In this document: positions 28,224 through 36,770 of the stretch, piece after piece
Layout: every line of letters starts with the position of its first letter
Position numbering within the stretch: the first letter of the stretch is position 1
Source: Sporosarcina ureae
GTDB lineage: Bacteria > Bacillota > Bacilli > Bacillales_A > Planococcaceae
Reading direction: 5' to 3'
Length of the DNA: 64,000 bases
Assembly: GCF_002109325.1 (NCBI RefSeq)
Contig: NZ_CP015348.1
Span: 1,453,501-1,517,500 of the forward strand
Translations under genes and position numbers: made by a program
Notes under the pieces: generated by a model
The model's input: only the letters and a program-made list of their open reading frames with translations
Database searches by the model: none
Told to the model about the DNA's origin: nothing

Positions 28224-30260
28224 ATGAAATCGTATATTGATATAAAAAATGGTGTTGTCCCCTCGGTTTGTGCGCTTGATTGCCCAGACCAATGTGGATT
28301 GCTTATTCATAAAGAAGACGGGAAAATCATTAAAATTGAAGGTGATCCCGATCATCCCATCACAAAAGGCAGTATTTGCAACAAAGTTCGACATATGACT
28401 GAACGCCTTTATGACCCAAAAAGGATTACAACCCCTTTGAAACGCGTCGGGGAAAAAGGCGATGGACAATTCGTTCCAATCAGTTGGCAAGAAGCCATCA
28501 CAACCATCACAGACCAATGGAAAAAACTGATTTCTGAAGACGGTCCTGAATCAATTCTACCCTACAGTTTCTACGCCAATATGGGGAAACTCAGTTCCAA
28601 AGGGATGGATCGCCGTTTCTTCAACCGCCTTGGTTCGAGTCAATTGGACCGGACGATTTGTTCAGTCGCCGGCGAGGTTGGCTACAATTACACGATGGGC
28701 GGACGTTTCGGAACAGACCCCGAAGAAATGACGGAAACGAAATTATTTGTTTTCTGGGGCATCAATGCCGTCAGTACCAATATGCACCAAATCATGATCG
28801 CGCAAAAAGCGAGAAAAAACGGTGCTAAAATCGTCGTCATTGACGTCCATAAAAACCAGACGGGACGCATGGCTGATTGGTTCATCCCGATTCTTCCCGG
28901 AACTGATGGAGCGCTTGCACTCGGAATCATGCATGTTCTTTATAAAGAAAAGCTGGTCAATCAAGCGTTTTTGGAACAGTATACAATCGGCTATGAAGAG
29001 CTCGAAGAACATGTATTGCACTACGACCCGCAAACGGTTTCATCTATTACAGGTGTGCCAGAGGAAGATATCTATGAATTGGCGCGCATGTACGGGACCG
29101 TCTCTCCTTCGATGATTCGCATTGGCAATGGGCTGCAGCATCACGATAACGGTGGCATGATGGTCCGGACGATTTCCTGTTTGCCTGCTTTGACAGGGCA
29201 ATGGGCATTGAAAGGCGGAGGTGCGCTCAAATCGAATTCCGACTATTTGACGCATAATACAGCCGCACTGGAACTTCCCGAACTTCAGGTAGTGCCAACG
29301 CGCAGATTCAATATGAATTTATTGGGACAAGCATTAATGGAGGAACAACAGCCGATTCGCTCATTGTATGTCTACAATAGCAACCCCGCCGTTGTCGCAC
29401 CGGATGCCAATAAAGTACGGGATGGCTTAGCACGCGAAGATTTATTCACAGTTGTCCATGATTTGTTTTTGACGGACACGGCCTTGTACGCGGACATTGT
29501 TTTGCCAGCGACATCCGCTTTCGAAAACACGGACATCTATACGTCTTTCTGGCATCACTACATTCATTTGCAGGAACCCGTCATCGAAACTTACGGGGAC
29601 AGTAAATCCAACCCGGACGTTTTCAGATTGCTGGCGCAAGCTATGGGCTTTGACGAGCAACCATTTCTAGATGACGACGCGGAAATGGTTGACCAAGCGT
29701 TAAGCCATCTGTCTAATCCTCATTTATCCGAAGTGTCGTATGCTGCCTTAAAGGAAAAACGCTATATGAAAGCAAGCGGTACCGGCGATTTCTTGAACAA
29801 TTTAAAGACACCGAGTGGTAAAATTGAGTTGTATTCGGAACAAATGAAATCAGCAGGATTCCCGGCGCTCCCTACGTATATCCCGATTATTCAGGATTCC
29901 GATCATCCTTTACTTTATGTACCTGCAATTAACCATAACTTCATGAACACGATTTTTTCGAACAATGAAAAACATATCAAGCTTGAGAAAGCACCTAAGT
30001 TGTTCATGAACCGGCTAGATGCGGAAAGTCGGGGAATTGAAGACGGAGCGGCTGTCCGTATATGGAATGAGCGCGGGGAATGTGAGTTTACTGTTTCCGT
30101 CGGCGAGCAAGTTCTTCCTGGCGTTGTTGTCAGTCAAGGGATTTGGGGAGATAAGTCGGGTCAAAAACGCCTTGTGAATGCTTTGACGCCAGATCGGATT
30201 GCCGATATGGGCGGCGGTGCAACGTTCTTCTCCGGGCGTGTTGAGGTGGCGGGTTTATAA
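28224..30260 (+). CDS. YoaE-like molybdopterin oxidoreductase
   Basis: 678 residues from ATG 28224 (AAAGGA upstream; the frame continues to 28170 without a site). DMSO-reductase superfamily: N-terminal [4Fe-4S] motif C-x3-C-x3-C...C (CALDCPDQCG and GSICNK), then bis-MGD binding segments (FWGINAVSTNMHQIMIAQKARKNGAKIVVIDV, PGTDGALALGIMHVL, YNSNPAVVAPD) and a C-terminal beta-barrel domain (MNRLDAESRGIEDGAAVRIWNERGE). No Tat signal is seen, so probably cytosolic. Resembles B. subtilis YoaE. The position equivalent to the Mo ligand was not assigned. Substrate unknown; no formate dehydrogenase partner subunits nearby. Confidence 0.85.
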   Translation: MKSYIDIKNGVVPSVCALDCPDQCGLLIHKEDGKIIKIEGDPDHPITKGSICNKVRHMTERLYDPKRITTPLKRVGEKGDGQFVPISWQEAITTITDQWKKLISEDGPESILPYSFYANMGKLSSKGMDRRFFNRLGSSQLDRTICSVAGEVGYNYTMGGRFGTDPEEMTETKLFVFWGINAVSTNMHQIMIAQKARKNGAKIVVIDVHKNQTGRMADWFIPILPGTDGALALGIMHVLYKEKLVNQAFLEQYTIGYEELEEHVLHYDPQTVSSITGVPEEDIYELARMYGTVSPSMIRIGNGLQHHDNGGMMVRTISCLPALTGQWALKGGGALKSNSDYLTHNTAALELPELQVVPTRRFNMNLLGQALMEEQQPIRSLYVYNSNPAVVAPDANKVRDGLAREDLFTVVHDLFLTDTALYADIVLPATSAFENTDIYTSFWHHYIHLQEPVIETYGDSKSNPDVFRLLAQAMGFDEQPFLDDDAEMVDQALSHLSNPHLSEVSYAALKEKRYMKASGTGDFLNNLKTPSGKIELYSEQMKSAGFPALPTYIPIIQDSDHPLLYVPAINHNFMNTIFSNNEKHIKLEKAPKLFMNRLDAESRGIEDGAAVRIWNERGECEFTVSVGEQVLPGVVVSQGIWGDKSGQKRLVNALTPDRIADMGGGATFFSGRVEVAGL

Positions 30261-30339
30261 CTAGATATGTTGAATTAAAGAACCCCACTGAATCCGCTAT
30301 GACTACCCCTTTAGGGTGAACATTATTGAGAGAGAGTTG

Positions 30340-30475
30340 CGATGCGGAGTGTGGATTGTAATTCGCTTGGCGCTTTGGGGATGCCTCTGGCCCTAAGCCT
30401 GGATTAACGCTTCGCATCCAGTCTTACGGCTTCGGCTACCCCTTTGCCGCGCCTGCGCTGGGGTGTCCCATTATT
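30340..30475 (-). repeat. Hairpin-type repeat, copy A (inverted)
   Basis: Read on the minus strand it contains CCAGCGCAGGCGCGG, GGTAGCCGAAGC, GTAAGAC, GGCTTA and GAGGCATCCCCAAAGCG in the same order as the two forward copies that follow. It is the most diverged of the three. Confidence 0.6.
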
Positions 30476-30571
30476 GAAAGTATTTGGGTGATGTATAGAC
30501 CGAGATTATAATGTGATTACTATTTGATACTAATTTCATTGAAGATAGACGCACTATAGGGTACAGGTCTT

Positions 30572-30722
30572 ATCCCCGCTAATGAAATGCGCTTTCCTCC
30601 ACAGAGACCATCCAGCGAAGGCGCGACTTCGTGGTAGCCGAAGCGATAAGACAAAAAGGGGTCTTCTTTCTGGCTTATCGCGGGAGGCATCCACAAAGCG
30701 CAGAAGCGATATTAGCGGGAAC
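30572..30722 (+). repeat. Hairpin-type repeat, copy B
   Basis: About 150 bp with self-complementary ends (CCCGCTAAT at 30574-30582 against ATTAGCGGG at 30711-30719) and an inner inverted pair GCGATAAG/CTTATCGC. Contains CCATCCAGCGAAGGCGCG and GAGGCATCCACAAAGCG shared with copy C. No ORF. Confidence 0.7.
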
Positions 30723-30832
30723 TCCAATTCTATCCATTGTATAGGGACTGTTGTTAAATGCTTTCTCTCGGTTTATGTATATTAGTCGATATTGCAACCT
30801 AAATAGTAGTGGATTAGAAGGAGTGCAGGTTT

Positions 30833-30986
30833 AATCCCCAATAACGAAATACGCTTTCTAACCTGGACCATCCAGCGAAGGCGCGCCAACGTGGTAGCCA
30901 AAGCGATAAGACTGAAAGTGGTTTCCTTTCTGGCTTATCGCGAGAGGCATCCACAAAGCGGCGAAGCGTTATTAGCAAGATTTCTG
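30833..30986 (+). repeat. Hairpin-type repeat, copy C
   Basis: Same structure as copy B. The ends are AATAACG and CGTTATT, different from copy B yet still complementary to each other, so base pairing is kept while sequence changes. The inner pair GCGATAAG/CTTATCGC is identical. Confidence 0.7.
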
Positions 30987-31000
30987 ATTCATTCTATCTA

Positions 31001-31040
31001 AAAAAACGAGCCTCTTGGATACAACCCCAGGAGGCTCGTT
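31001..31040 (-). terminator. Terminator of mtnK-mtnW
   Basis: Stem AACGAGCCTC (31005-31014) with GAGGCTCGTT (31031-31040), T-run on the minus strand from the A6 at 31001-31006. Confidence 0.85.
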
Positions 31041-31046
31041 TTGTTC

Positions 31047-32240
31047 TTATACTGACTCGACAACGCCCCATTGGTCAATGGCGCGTTTCAGAGGTTCTGA
31101 TGTTTTTGCCGCTTCTTCGAGAGAAATTTGTTTGACACTTGCGTCAATCGCCGCCCGGAATGCTTTGGCACCTTGCGTCGGTCCGTCGGGATGGCCGAAT
31201 ATTCCGCCACCAGCATTGACGACAAGATTATCTCCAAAATCTTTCAGTAATTGTGGCACCATGCCTGGATGAATTCCAGCGGAAGGAACGGCAAATGTTT
31301 TTTCGAAGCCATTGTCTTCAATCAACGCTTCATTAATTGCCAACGCATCGAACCGCGAAATGGCGACATTGCCATATGAGCTTGGGAACAAGGATAGATC
31401 TCCACCGATTAGCCGCGTTAATTTCCCTACCAATAACGAGTAAGAGAATCCGCCACCCGCTTGTCCTGCTAGAACGCCCGATAATGCGGAATGCGCCACA
31501 ATCGGCAAAGCGATATTGTTATTTTCACGCAACGTTTGAAGTGCATCTAGTCCATACGCATGGACGTTGAATAATAACGCATTCGCGCCGAGCGCTGCCG
31601 CCTGTTCCGCTTTGTCGTGAAGCTCATTCGTCCGCCCCGACAAGTTCACTGCATACAATGCCCGATTTCCGGTCTGTTCATAATGCCGATCGATAATGTC
31701 TTTTGCTGTTGTAATTCGCTTGTAAAACGGTGTTAATTCATTCTCAAAAAGAATTTCATCGTCTTTGATAAGATCGACACCGCCAGCTAGCAATTCTTCC
31801 AGTTGGCCGGAGAAAAAGGACAGATCCCTTCCCATGACTCCCTTGAAGATGGCTTTCAGCAATGGGCGATCCATGACATTCAACTGTTCACGAATTCCTT
31901 TTGTACCGAAGCGCGGACCTGGAAATTGTGCAAGCAATTGTTTGCCAAAATCCAAATCGATTAATTCATAGCCTTCAAAAAAGGATAGCTTGCCATAGAC
32001 TGTCGTGAAAATCGCGGGAAGATCTGCCGAATAGTTAGCGGACGGATAAAAGATTTTTACCATATCCTTCACTTCCCCTTTTTCCACAGAAACGACTTCA
32101 CCTTTATGGTGCTTCAGTTGCTGCTGTTCAAGATGCGGAATGTCTGTCCAAGACCCGATTGTGAGCCCGAGTGCATGTTGCTCCGCTATTTTTTCTTGCT
32201 CTAGATGTGTCGGAAATAGATAAGTGGCTGTAACTCCCAT
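31047..32240 (-). CDS. mtnW: 2,3-diketo-5-methylthiopentyl-1-phosphate enolase (RuBisCO-like protein)
   Basis: Methionine-salvage enolase, a type IV RuBisCO homologue. 397 residues. Key region GGVDLIKDDEILFEN holds the Mg2+-binding Lys-Asp-Asp-Glu set; TIM-barrel strands follow (ALYAVNLSGRT, LLFNVHAYGLDAL, PIVAHSALSG, PSAGIHPGMVP, VVNAGGGIFGHPDGP). The CO2-fixing loop-6 signature is not kept, as expected for MtnW. ATG overlaps the mtnK stop by one base (TAATG) and is preceded by AAGGAGG, so translation is coupled. Confidence 0.95.
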   Translation of the reverse strand: MGVTATYLFPTHLEQEKIAEQHALGLTIGSWTDIPHLEQQQLKHHKGEVVSVEKGEVKDMVKIFYPSANYSADLPAIFTTVYGKLSFFEGYELIDLDFGKQLLAQFPGPRFGTKGIREQLNVMDRPLLKAIFKGVMGRDLSFFSGQLEELLAGGVDLIKDDEILFENELTPFYKRITTAKDIIDRHYEQTGNRALYAVNLSGRTNELHDKAEQAAALGANALLFNVHAYGLDALQTLRENNNIALPIVAHSALSGVLAGQAGGGFSYSLLVGKLTRLIGGDLSLFPSSYGNVAISRFDALAINEALIEDNGFEKTFAVPSAGIHPGMVPQLLKDFGDNLVVNAGGGIFGHPDGPTQGAKAFRAAIDASVKQISLEEAAKTSEPLKRAIDQWGVVESV

Positions 32241-33445
32241 TAAAATTCCTCCTTGTGACTACTGTCGATGAACCAGCTCTCCAATTCTTCGAGAGAGCGT
32301 ATTGTATTACGGTTAAGTATCAAATACTTCCCGAGCTCCAACACTTTTTTCCTTCTGGTCATTCTTTTTTGTTCATCTTCTTCATAATTCAAATCGTCAA
32401 TTTGTGCAATACCTATGGAGCGGCGGACCAATTCGCACCCTGCATACCCCAGCATATCGGCAAATTTTCCGTCCATTACATGCGTCAGAAAACCCTCGAG
32501 TTGTGTATAAGGCTCATTGGATTCTTCTCTCCATAATTGGGCGAATGTATCGGTGTACGCATACCATGTTTCCCGCGCTTGTTCATAGCGCTTCGTTTGA
32601 AATTCAGGATGACCGATTCCATTTAACAACAAGCTTGCGATGAAATGCCCCATGTCAAACCCGAACGGCCCAAAACAAGCAAACTCGGTATCGAAAACAA
32701 CTGTTTTGTCTTGTCCCATAAATATGGCACCACTATGTAAGTCGCTATGAATGAGCGCATCTGCTTTTGTCATGAATTTACGTTTCAACTTCGCCACTTC
32801 CAGCTGTAAACGGTGGTCTTGACTCAGAAATAACACATCATTTTTCAAGCCTTCTTCAAAGAAATTGCTGTCATGCATATTGTAGGGACAATCGAAAGAG
32901 AGTTCTTCCGTCATTTCTCGCATGGCCGGATTTGCAAAAGAGGCATTCAACTCTTTCTTTAGTTTTGGATCTAGGTAGAAATCGGACGTATAAAAGCTCG
33001 TTTTCGCACTGAATACACCTATGTCTCTAGCAAATATGGCAGATTCCGTCCCATTATTCAAAGCTGTGCGCCCCATTTCCATCGGATGCATGTCTTCCAT
33101 CACAACAATCGCCATGATTTCATCCAGATGGAGCACTTTCGGAACAGAACCGGGAATGATGTTATCGTATTCCTGTAATACTTTTGCTTCGAGAACGACC
33201 CGGTCGATCGGGATAGGCATTGACTCTCCTACAATCCTCGCGTAAGGTACAGCCTGCTTGAGTATCAAGCTCTTCTGTTCTCCCGTTAATCGATAAACAT
33301 GATTGATCTTCCCATCACTTACTTCCGTCACAACAACTTGTTCTTGTTCACTAAAGAAGCCACGCTTTTTAACATACTTCACAATTTCATCGAATTCTAA
33401 GAATGCATAGGTTGCCAGTTCCTGATGACTACTTGATATATTCAT
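32240..33445 (-). CDS. mtnK: 5-methylthioribose kinase
   Basis: ATP-dependent phosphorylation of methylthioribose, the entry step from exogenous or MTA-derived MTR. 401 residues, protein-kinase-like fold of the APH family: Lys in SLILKQAVPYARIVGE, catalytic loop LIHSDLHSGAIF, metal-binding DTEFACFGPFGFDMGHF. First gene of mtnK-mtnW under a canonical S-box. In B. subtilis its partner is mtnA; here mtnW follows directly and no mtnA was found in the window. Confidence 0.95.
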   Translation of the reverse strand: MNISSSHQELATYAFLEFDEIVKYVKKRGFFSEQEQVVVTEVSDGKINHVYRLTGEQKSLILKQAVPYARIVGESMPIPIDRVVLEAKVLQEYDNIIPGSVPKVLHLDEIMAIVVMEDMHPMEMGRTALNNGTESAIFARDIGVFSAKTSFYTSDFYLDPKLKKELNASFANPAMREMTEELSFDCPYNMHDSNFFEEGLKNDVLFLSQDHRLQLEVAKLKRKFMTKADALIHSDLHSGAIFMGQDKTVVFDTEFACFGPFGFDMGHFIASLLLNGIGHPEFQTKRYEQARETWYAYTDTFAQLWREESNEPYTQLEGFLTHVMDGKFADMLGYAGCELVRRSIGIAQIDDLNYEEDEQKRMTRRKKVLELGKYLILNRNTIRSLEELESWFIDSSHKEEF

Positions 33446-33480
33446 GTTTTATCCTCCTTCTGCATCGTCTATGATGATAA

Positions 33481-33622
33481 AAAAACCCCTTCAGTTAAGA
33501 AGAGGTTTTTCACACAACTTCTTATCTTTCAGCATAAATGCTGTAAGAATTAGCACCGTGCTCAATTGAGTCGGTTGCCGGGCTTCATCGGGCTTTTCCC
33601 TCCGCCTGCTCCTGATAAGAGT
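33481..33622 (-). promoter_or_regulatory. SAM-I (S-box) riboswitch upstream of mtnK-mtnW
   Basis: Aptamer 33622-33520 on the minus strand: CTCTTATC...GATAAGAAG outer helix, GCGGAGGGA, AAGCCCGATGAAGCCCGG, CAACC, CACGGTGCTAATTC. Terminator arms AAAAACCTCTTC and GAAGGGGTTTTT span 33481-33510. Complete and canonical, and the closest template for seeing what the mtnX leader has lost. Confidence 0.95.
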
Positions 33623-33837
33623 ATATTTATTATTTTTAATTACCATTAGATTCGCACAATGTTATATGAAATTATAGCATGACTTTTACCCATTGTCTAT
33701 TTAATTGAAACCCATCAAATAGTTAAAACACTGACCACATATTGCATTTTCTAAACGTTTTGTAAATCAAGAGATTTAGTAATCTAAATTGTAGTATAAT
33801 TAGTGAACGAATAAAATATGTGGAGGCTTTAACTAAA

Positions 33838-35505
33838 ATGACTGAACATCCTAATGCGTTACTAAAAAGTGAAGTACTTTCAACAGTACAAGCAGAAGAA
33901 TTTGATGTATTAATCATCGGGGGCGGCATTACGGGGGCTGGAATTGCCTTGGATGCTGCCAGCCGTGGCATGAAAACGGTGCTTGTGGAAATGCAGGATT
34001 TTGCTGCAGGGACGTCCAGCCGTTCTACAAAAATGATTCATGGCGGCTTGCGATACCTGAAAAACCTTGAAGTGAAGATCGTTGCGGAAACAGGCAAGGA
34101 ACGGGCAGTTGTCTATGAAAATGGACCCCATGTGACGAAGCCCGAGTGGCTGCTTTTGCCGATTTATAAGGACGGATCAATGGGTAAATTCACTACCTCT
34201 ATCGGTTTACGCGTCTATGATTTTTTGGCGGGCGTGAAAAAAGAAGAACGAAAAAGCATGTTGACCAGAGAAAGAGCGTTGCATGCGGAGCCTAAACTCA
34301 GGGCTGAAGGGTTACTTGGGGCTGGCCGTTTCGTTGAATACCGATCGGATGATGCCCGACTGACGATTGAAGTGATGAAAGAAGCTGTCAGTCAAGGCGC
34401 GACTGTATTCAATTATACAAAAGTGACCGATTTTATTTACAATGAAGGAAAAGTTGCAGGCGTAAGCGTAGTTGACCAATTGAGCGGCAAAACTAGTGAA
34501 ATACGCGCAAAAACAATAGTGAACGCCGCCGGTCCATGGGTGGATACATTGAGGGAGAAAGACAACTCCTTGGATGCACGGGAAATTCGTTTGACGAAGG
34601 GCATTCATCTCGTTTTCGACCAAAGTGTATTCCCTTTGAATCAGATTGTTTACTTTGACACGCCAGATGGCCGGATGGTGTTGGCAATCCCACGGGACGG
34701 GAAAACGTACGTCGGGACGACAGACACTGACTACAAAGGGGATATGGTTCATCCCCGAATGACCGTAAGCGACCGCGATTATTTGATGGACGCAATCGCA
34801 CTCATTTTTCCGAAGTTGACCATTTCAGCAAGTGATATTGAATCCAGCTGGGTTGGGTTACGGCCTTTGATCAATGAAAAAGGCAAAGGCGCATCCGAAG
34901 TTTCAAGGAAAGATGAGATTTGGGCGTCCGCTTCAGGCTTAATCACAATTGCTGGTGGCAAATTGACGGGCTATCGAAAAATGGCGGAAACGATTGTAGA
35001 TGTCGTCGCATCAAAACTCAAAACAGATACAGGAACAATATTTTCTCCGTCCAGCACGAAGAATATGCCCATTTCGGGCGGACACGTCGGAGGTTCCCGA
35101 AACTTTGAAACGTTCATGTACCGGAAGATCAAACAAGGCGTACAGCTCGGATTGGACCAAGAAAGAGCGCAGTCCCTCGTGAAAAAGTATGGCTCAAATG
35201 TAGATATCCTTTTTGATTTAATACAGAAAAATGAGCAGGCGGCGCAAGATTCTGGACTGCCCCTCTACCTATATGCGCAAGTTCTTTACTCAATCACAGA
35301 TGAATTCGTCCGTACACCCATCGACTTTTTTTGGCGACGTACGGGAGCATTACTGTTCGATATCCAATGGGTGAACGAGTGGAAAGTGCCCGTCCTTGAA
35401 ATGATGAGTAAAGAGCTGGGTTGGAGTGACGAGCAGAAAGCAAGTTTCCACGCCGACCTTGGAAAACATTTGCATGATGCGACTGTTCCGGTTGAGAGGG
35501 AATAG
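33838..35505 (+). CDS. Aerobic glycerol-3-phosphate dehydrogenase (copy 2)
   Basis: 555 residues from ATG 33838 (TGTGGAGG upstream; the GTG at 33820 is part of that site). Strongly similar along its length to the GlpD at 12148: DVLIIGGGITGAGIALDAASRGMKT, TSSRSTKMIHGGLRYLKNLE, RYVEYR-like region, ITIAGGKLTGYRKMAE. FAD motifs are intact, so it should be active. Unlike copy 1 it has no GlpP-type leader or leader terminator, so it would not be under the same antitermination control. Synonymous codons look more GC-rich than in copy 1, which hints at a separate origin. Own terminator follows. Confidence 0.92.
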   Translation: MTEHPNALLKSEVLSTVQAEEFDVLIIGGGITGAGIALDAASRGMKTVLVEMQDFAAGTSSRSTKMIHGGLRYLKNLEVKIVAETGKERAVVYENGPHVTKPEWLLLPIYKDGSMGKFTTSIGLRVYDFLAGVKKEERKSMLTRERALHAEPKLRAEGLLGAGRFVEYRSDDARLTIEVMKEAVSQGATVFNYTKVTDFIYNEGKVAGVSVVDQLSGKTSEIRAKTIVNAAGPWVDTLREKDNSLDAREIRLTKGIHLVFDQSVFPLNQIVYFDTPDGRMVLAIPRDGKTYVGTTDTDYKGDMVHPRMTVSDRDYLMDAIALIFPKLTISASDIESSWVGLRPLINEKGKGASEVSRKDEIWASASGLITIAGGKLTGYRKMAETIVDVVASKLKTDTGTIFSPSSTKNMPISGGHVGGSRNFETFMYRKIKQGVQLGLDQERAQSLVKKYGSNVDILFDLIQKNEQAAQDSGLPLYLYAQVLYSITDEFVRTPIDFFWRRTGALLFDIQWVNEWKVPVLEMMSKELGWSDEQKASFHADLGKHLHDATVPVERE

Positions 35506-35527
35506 TGTAAATAGGATTGATAAAAAC

Positions 35528-35563
35528 AGCCATCTCCAGATGCATGCCGGAGATGGCTATTTT
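35528..35563 (+). terminator. Terminator after the second glpD
   Basis: A perfect 10-bp stem AGCCATCTCC (35528-35537) / GGAGATGGCT (35549-35558), then ATTTTTA. Confidence 0.85.
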
Positions 35564-35590
35564 TAGGTCCATTTCACGGGCAGTCATTTT

Positions 35591-36080
35591 TTAACCGACA
35601 ACGCAAACTTGGTTTTTTTCCAGTCTCTTTTGCCTAACAGAGTACGATATCTGCGGAATTGAATAATTCCTTAAGATCCGACACTTTCCCTTTTGCGTTA
35701 TCGACCAACCCAACACTTGCGGTGATTGAAACGAACTTTCCTTCGTATTCCACTTCTATACTTTTAATCGTTTCCGATAGCTGCTCGGCTTTCTTTTTCC
35801 CACCCTCAAGTGAAATGCCTTTCGGGATAACGACGAATTTGTCTCCACTAAATCGACCCATTAAGTCCGATTCTCTAAAAATCGTTGAGCAGTATTGACT
35901 AATCTGCTTCATAACAGCGTCACCCACTAGATGTCCGTATTCATCATTAATTTGCTTAAAGTTATCGATATCACATGCGATGCATATGATGCTTTCATTG
36001 TTCCAGGATGCTTTTTTAAGCCACTCATTTTTGGTACTTTCCAGATAGCAGCGATTGTATAATACTGTTAAATAGTCCAT
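35591..36080 (-). pseudogene. GGDEF-domain gene remnant
   Basis: The open part (36080-35634, 148 codons) starts MDYLTVLYNR, the first strand of a GGDEF domain. Upstream codons still read EKRAN in frame, then hit TAA, so any sensor domain is gone. The active-site motif is SGDKF instead of GGDEF, while the inhibitory-site RxxD (RESD) five residues earlier is kept. At the end, ADIVLC is cut by TAG where the family reads LYQAK; AKETGK continues in frame after it. Removing one base from the run of seven Ts near 35616 then gives QVCVVG and a stop at 35591. At least three lesions, so a decaying gene. Confidence 0.8.
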
Positions 36081-36348
36081 ATTGGCTCTCTTTTCAATGG
36101 AGTAAACACCACGTTAAATTTCAAGCTTAAGTTCTACTAACCCCCTATGTTAGTTAGGACATAAGGATGATGAAACGACTACACAAGTTTATTTACACAT
36201 TACAAAAGAAAAACAAAAAAAGGCCTCTCAAAAGTTTAGTCAACTAATGAGAAGCTCTCGAGCCTTATAATGATCAAAAATAAGTTTTAGGCATCAAAAA
36301 TGATGATGCATGACACAAAACCCTAGTATGAAAGGGTTCCTTTCTTTC

Positions 36349-36366
36349 TTACATCATGCCGCCCAT
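36349..36366. repeat. Left attachment core of the groEL-integrated element
   Basis: TTACATCATGCCGCCCAT, identical to 50434-50451 (groEL end) and 23403-23420. It marks the left boundary of the 14.1-kb satellite and the right boundary of the metabolic block. Confidence 0.9.
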
Positions 36367-36462
36367 CTATTACCCCCTGAAATACACAATCACACGGCAA
36401 ACAAACCCTTTAGAATCAACGATGTGAAAAATTAACCATTAATAAAAACGCCTGACATTCAA

Positions 36463-36492
36463 CATGAACATGAACAAAGCATGAACATGAAC
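36463..36492 (+). repeat. Candidate integrase arm-type sites, left end
   Basis: Four copies of CATGAAC (36463, 36469, 36480, 36486) lie about 100 bp inside the left core. The right end carries the closely similar CATGAGC twice in the same spacing pattern. Confidence 0.6.
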
Positions 36493-36530
36493 TAAATAAT
36501 TGGTTGTAAAGTGCTCGGCACTGTCAACAC

Positions 36531-36770
36531 TTACAAAAACCCACTCATTGCATCCGCTTCATCTTCTATTGGACCATTTACTGGTTCACTTATAGAAGCT
36601 ACCTCTACAATCGGCACATCCACACGTGGACCACCTCGCATATCATCATCGATCAGCCGCTTAACATACTTGCTAAAACTCCCTCTCTCTGCTCGCTCTG
36701 CATACTCCAGTAATCGGCTATCGTATTCACTTACCATACTGAAACTGATCGTCTTAACTTTTCGAGTCAT
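36531..36770 (-). CDS. ParR-like small DNA-binding protein
   Basis: 79 residues. The N-terminal half (KVKTISFSMVSEYDSRLLEYAERAERGSFSKYVKRLIDDDM) has the strand-helix-helix pattern of a ribbon-helix-helix domain; the second half is acidic and Pro-rich, suitable for contacting filaments. Its ATG overlaps the stop of the ParM-like gene (ATGA). Gene order and size fit the adaptor of type II (actin) plasmid partition. Assigned by context and pattern, not by clear sequence identity. Confidence 0.65.
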   Translation of the reverse strand: MTRKVKTISFSMVSEYDSRLLEYAERAERGSFSKYVKRLIDDDMRGGPRVDVPIVEVASISEPVNGPIEDEADAMSGFL

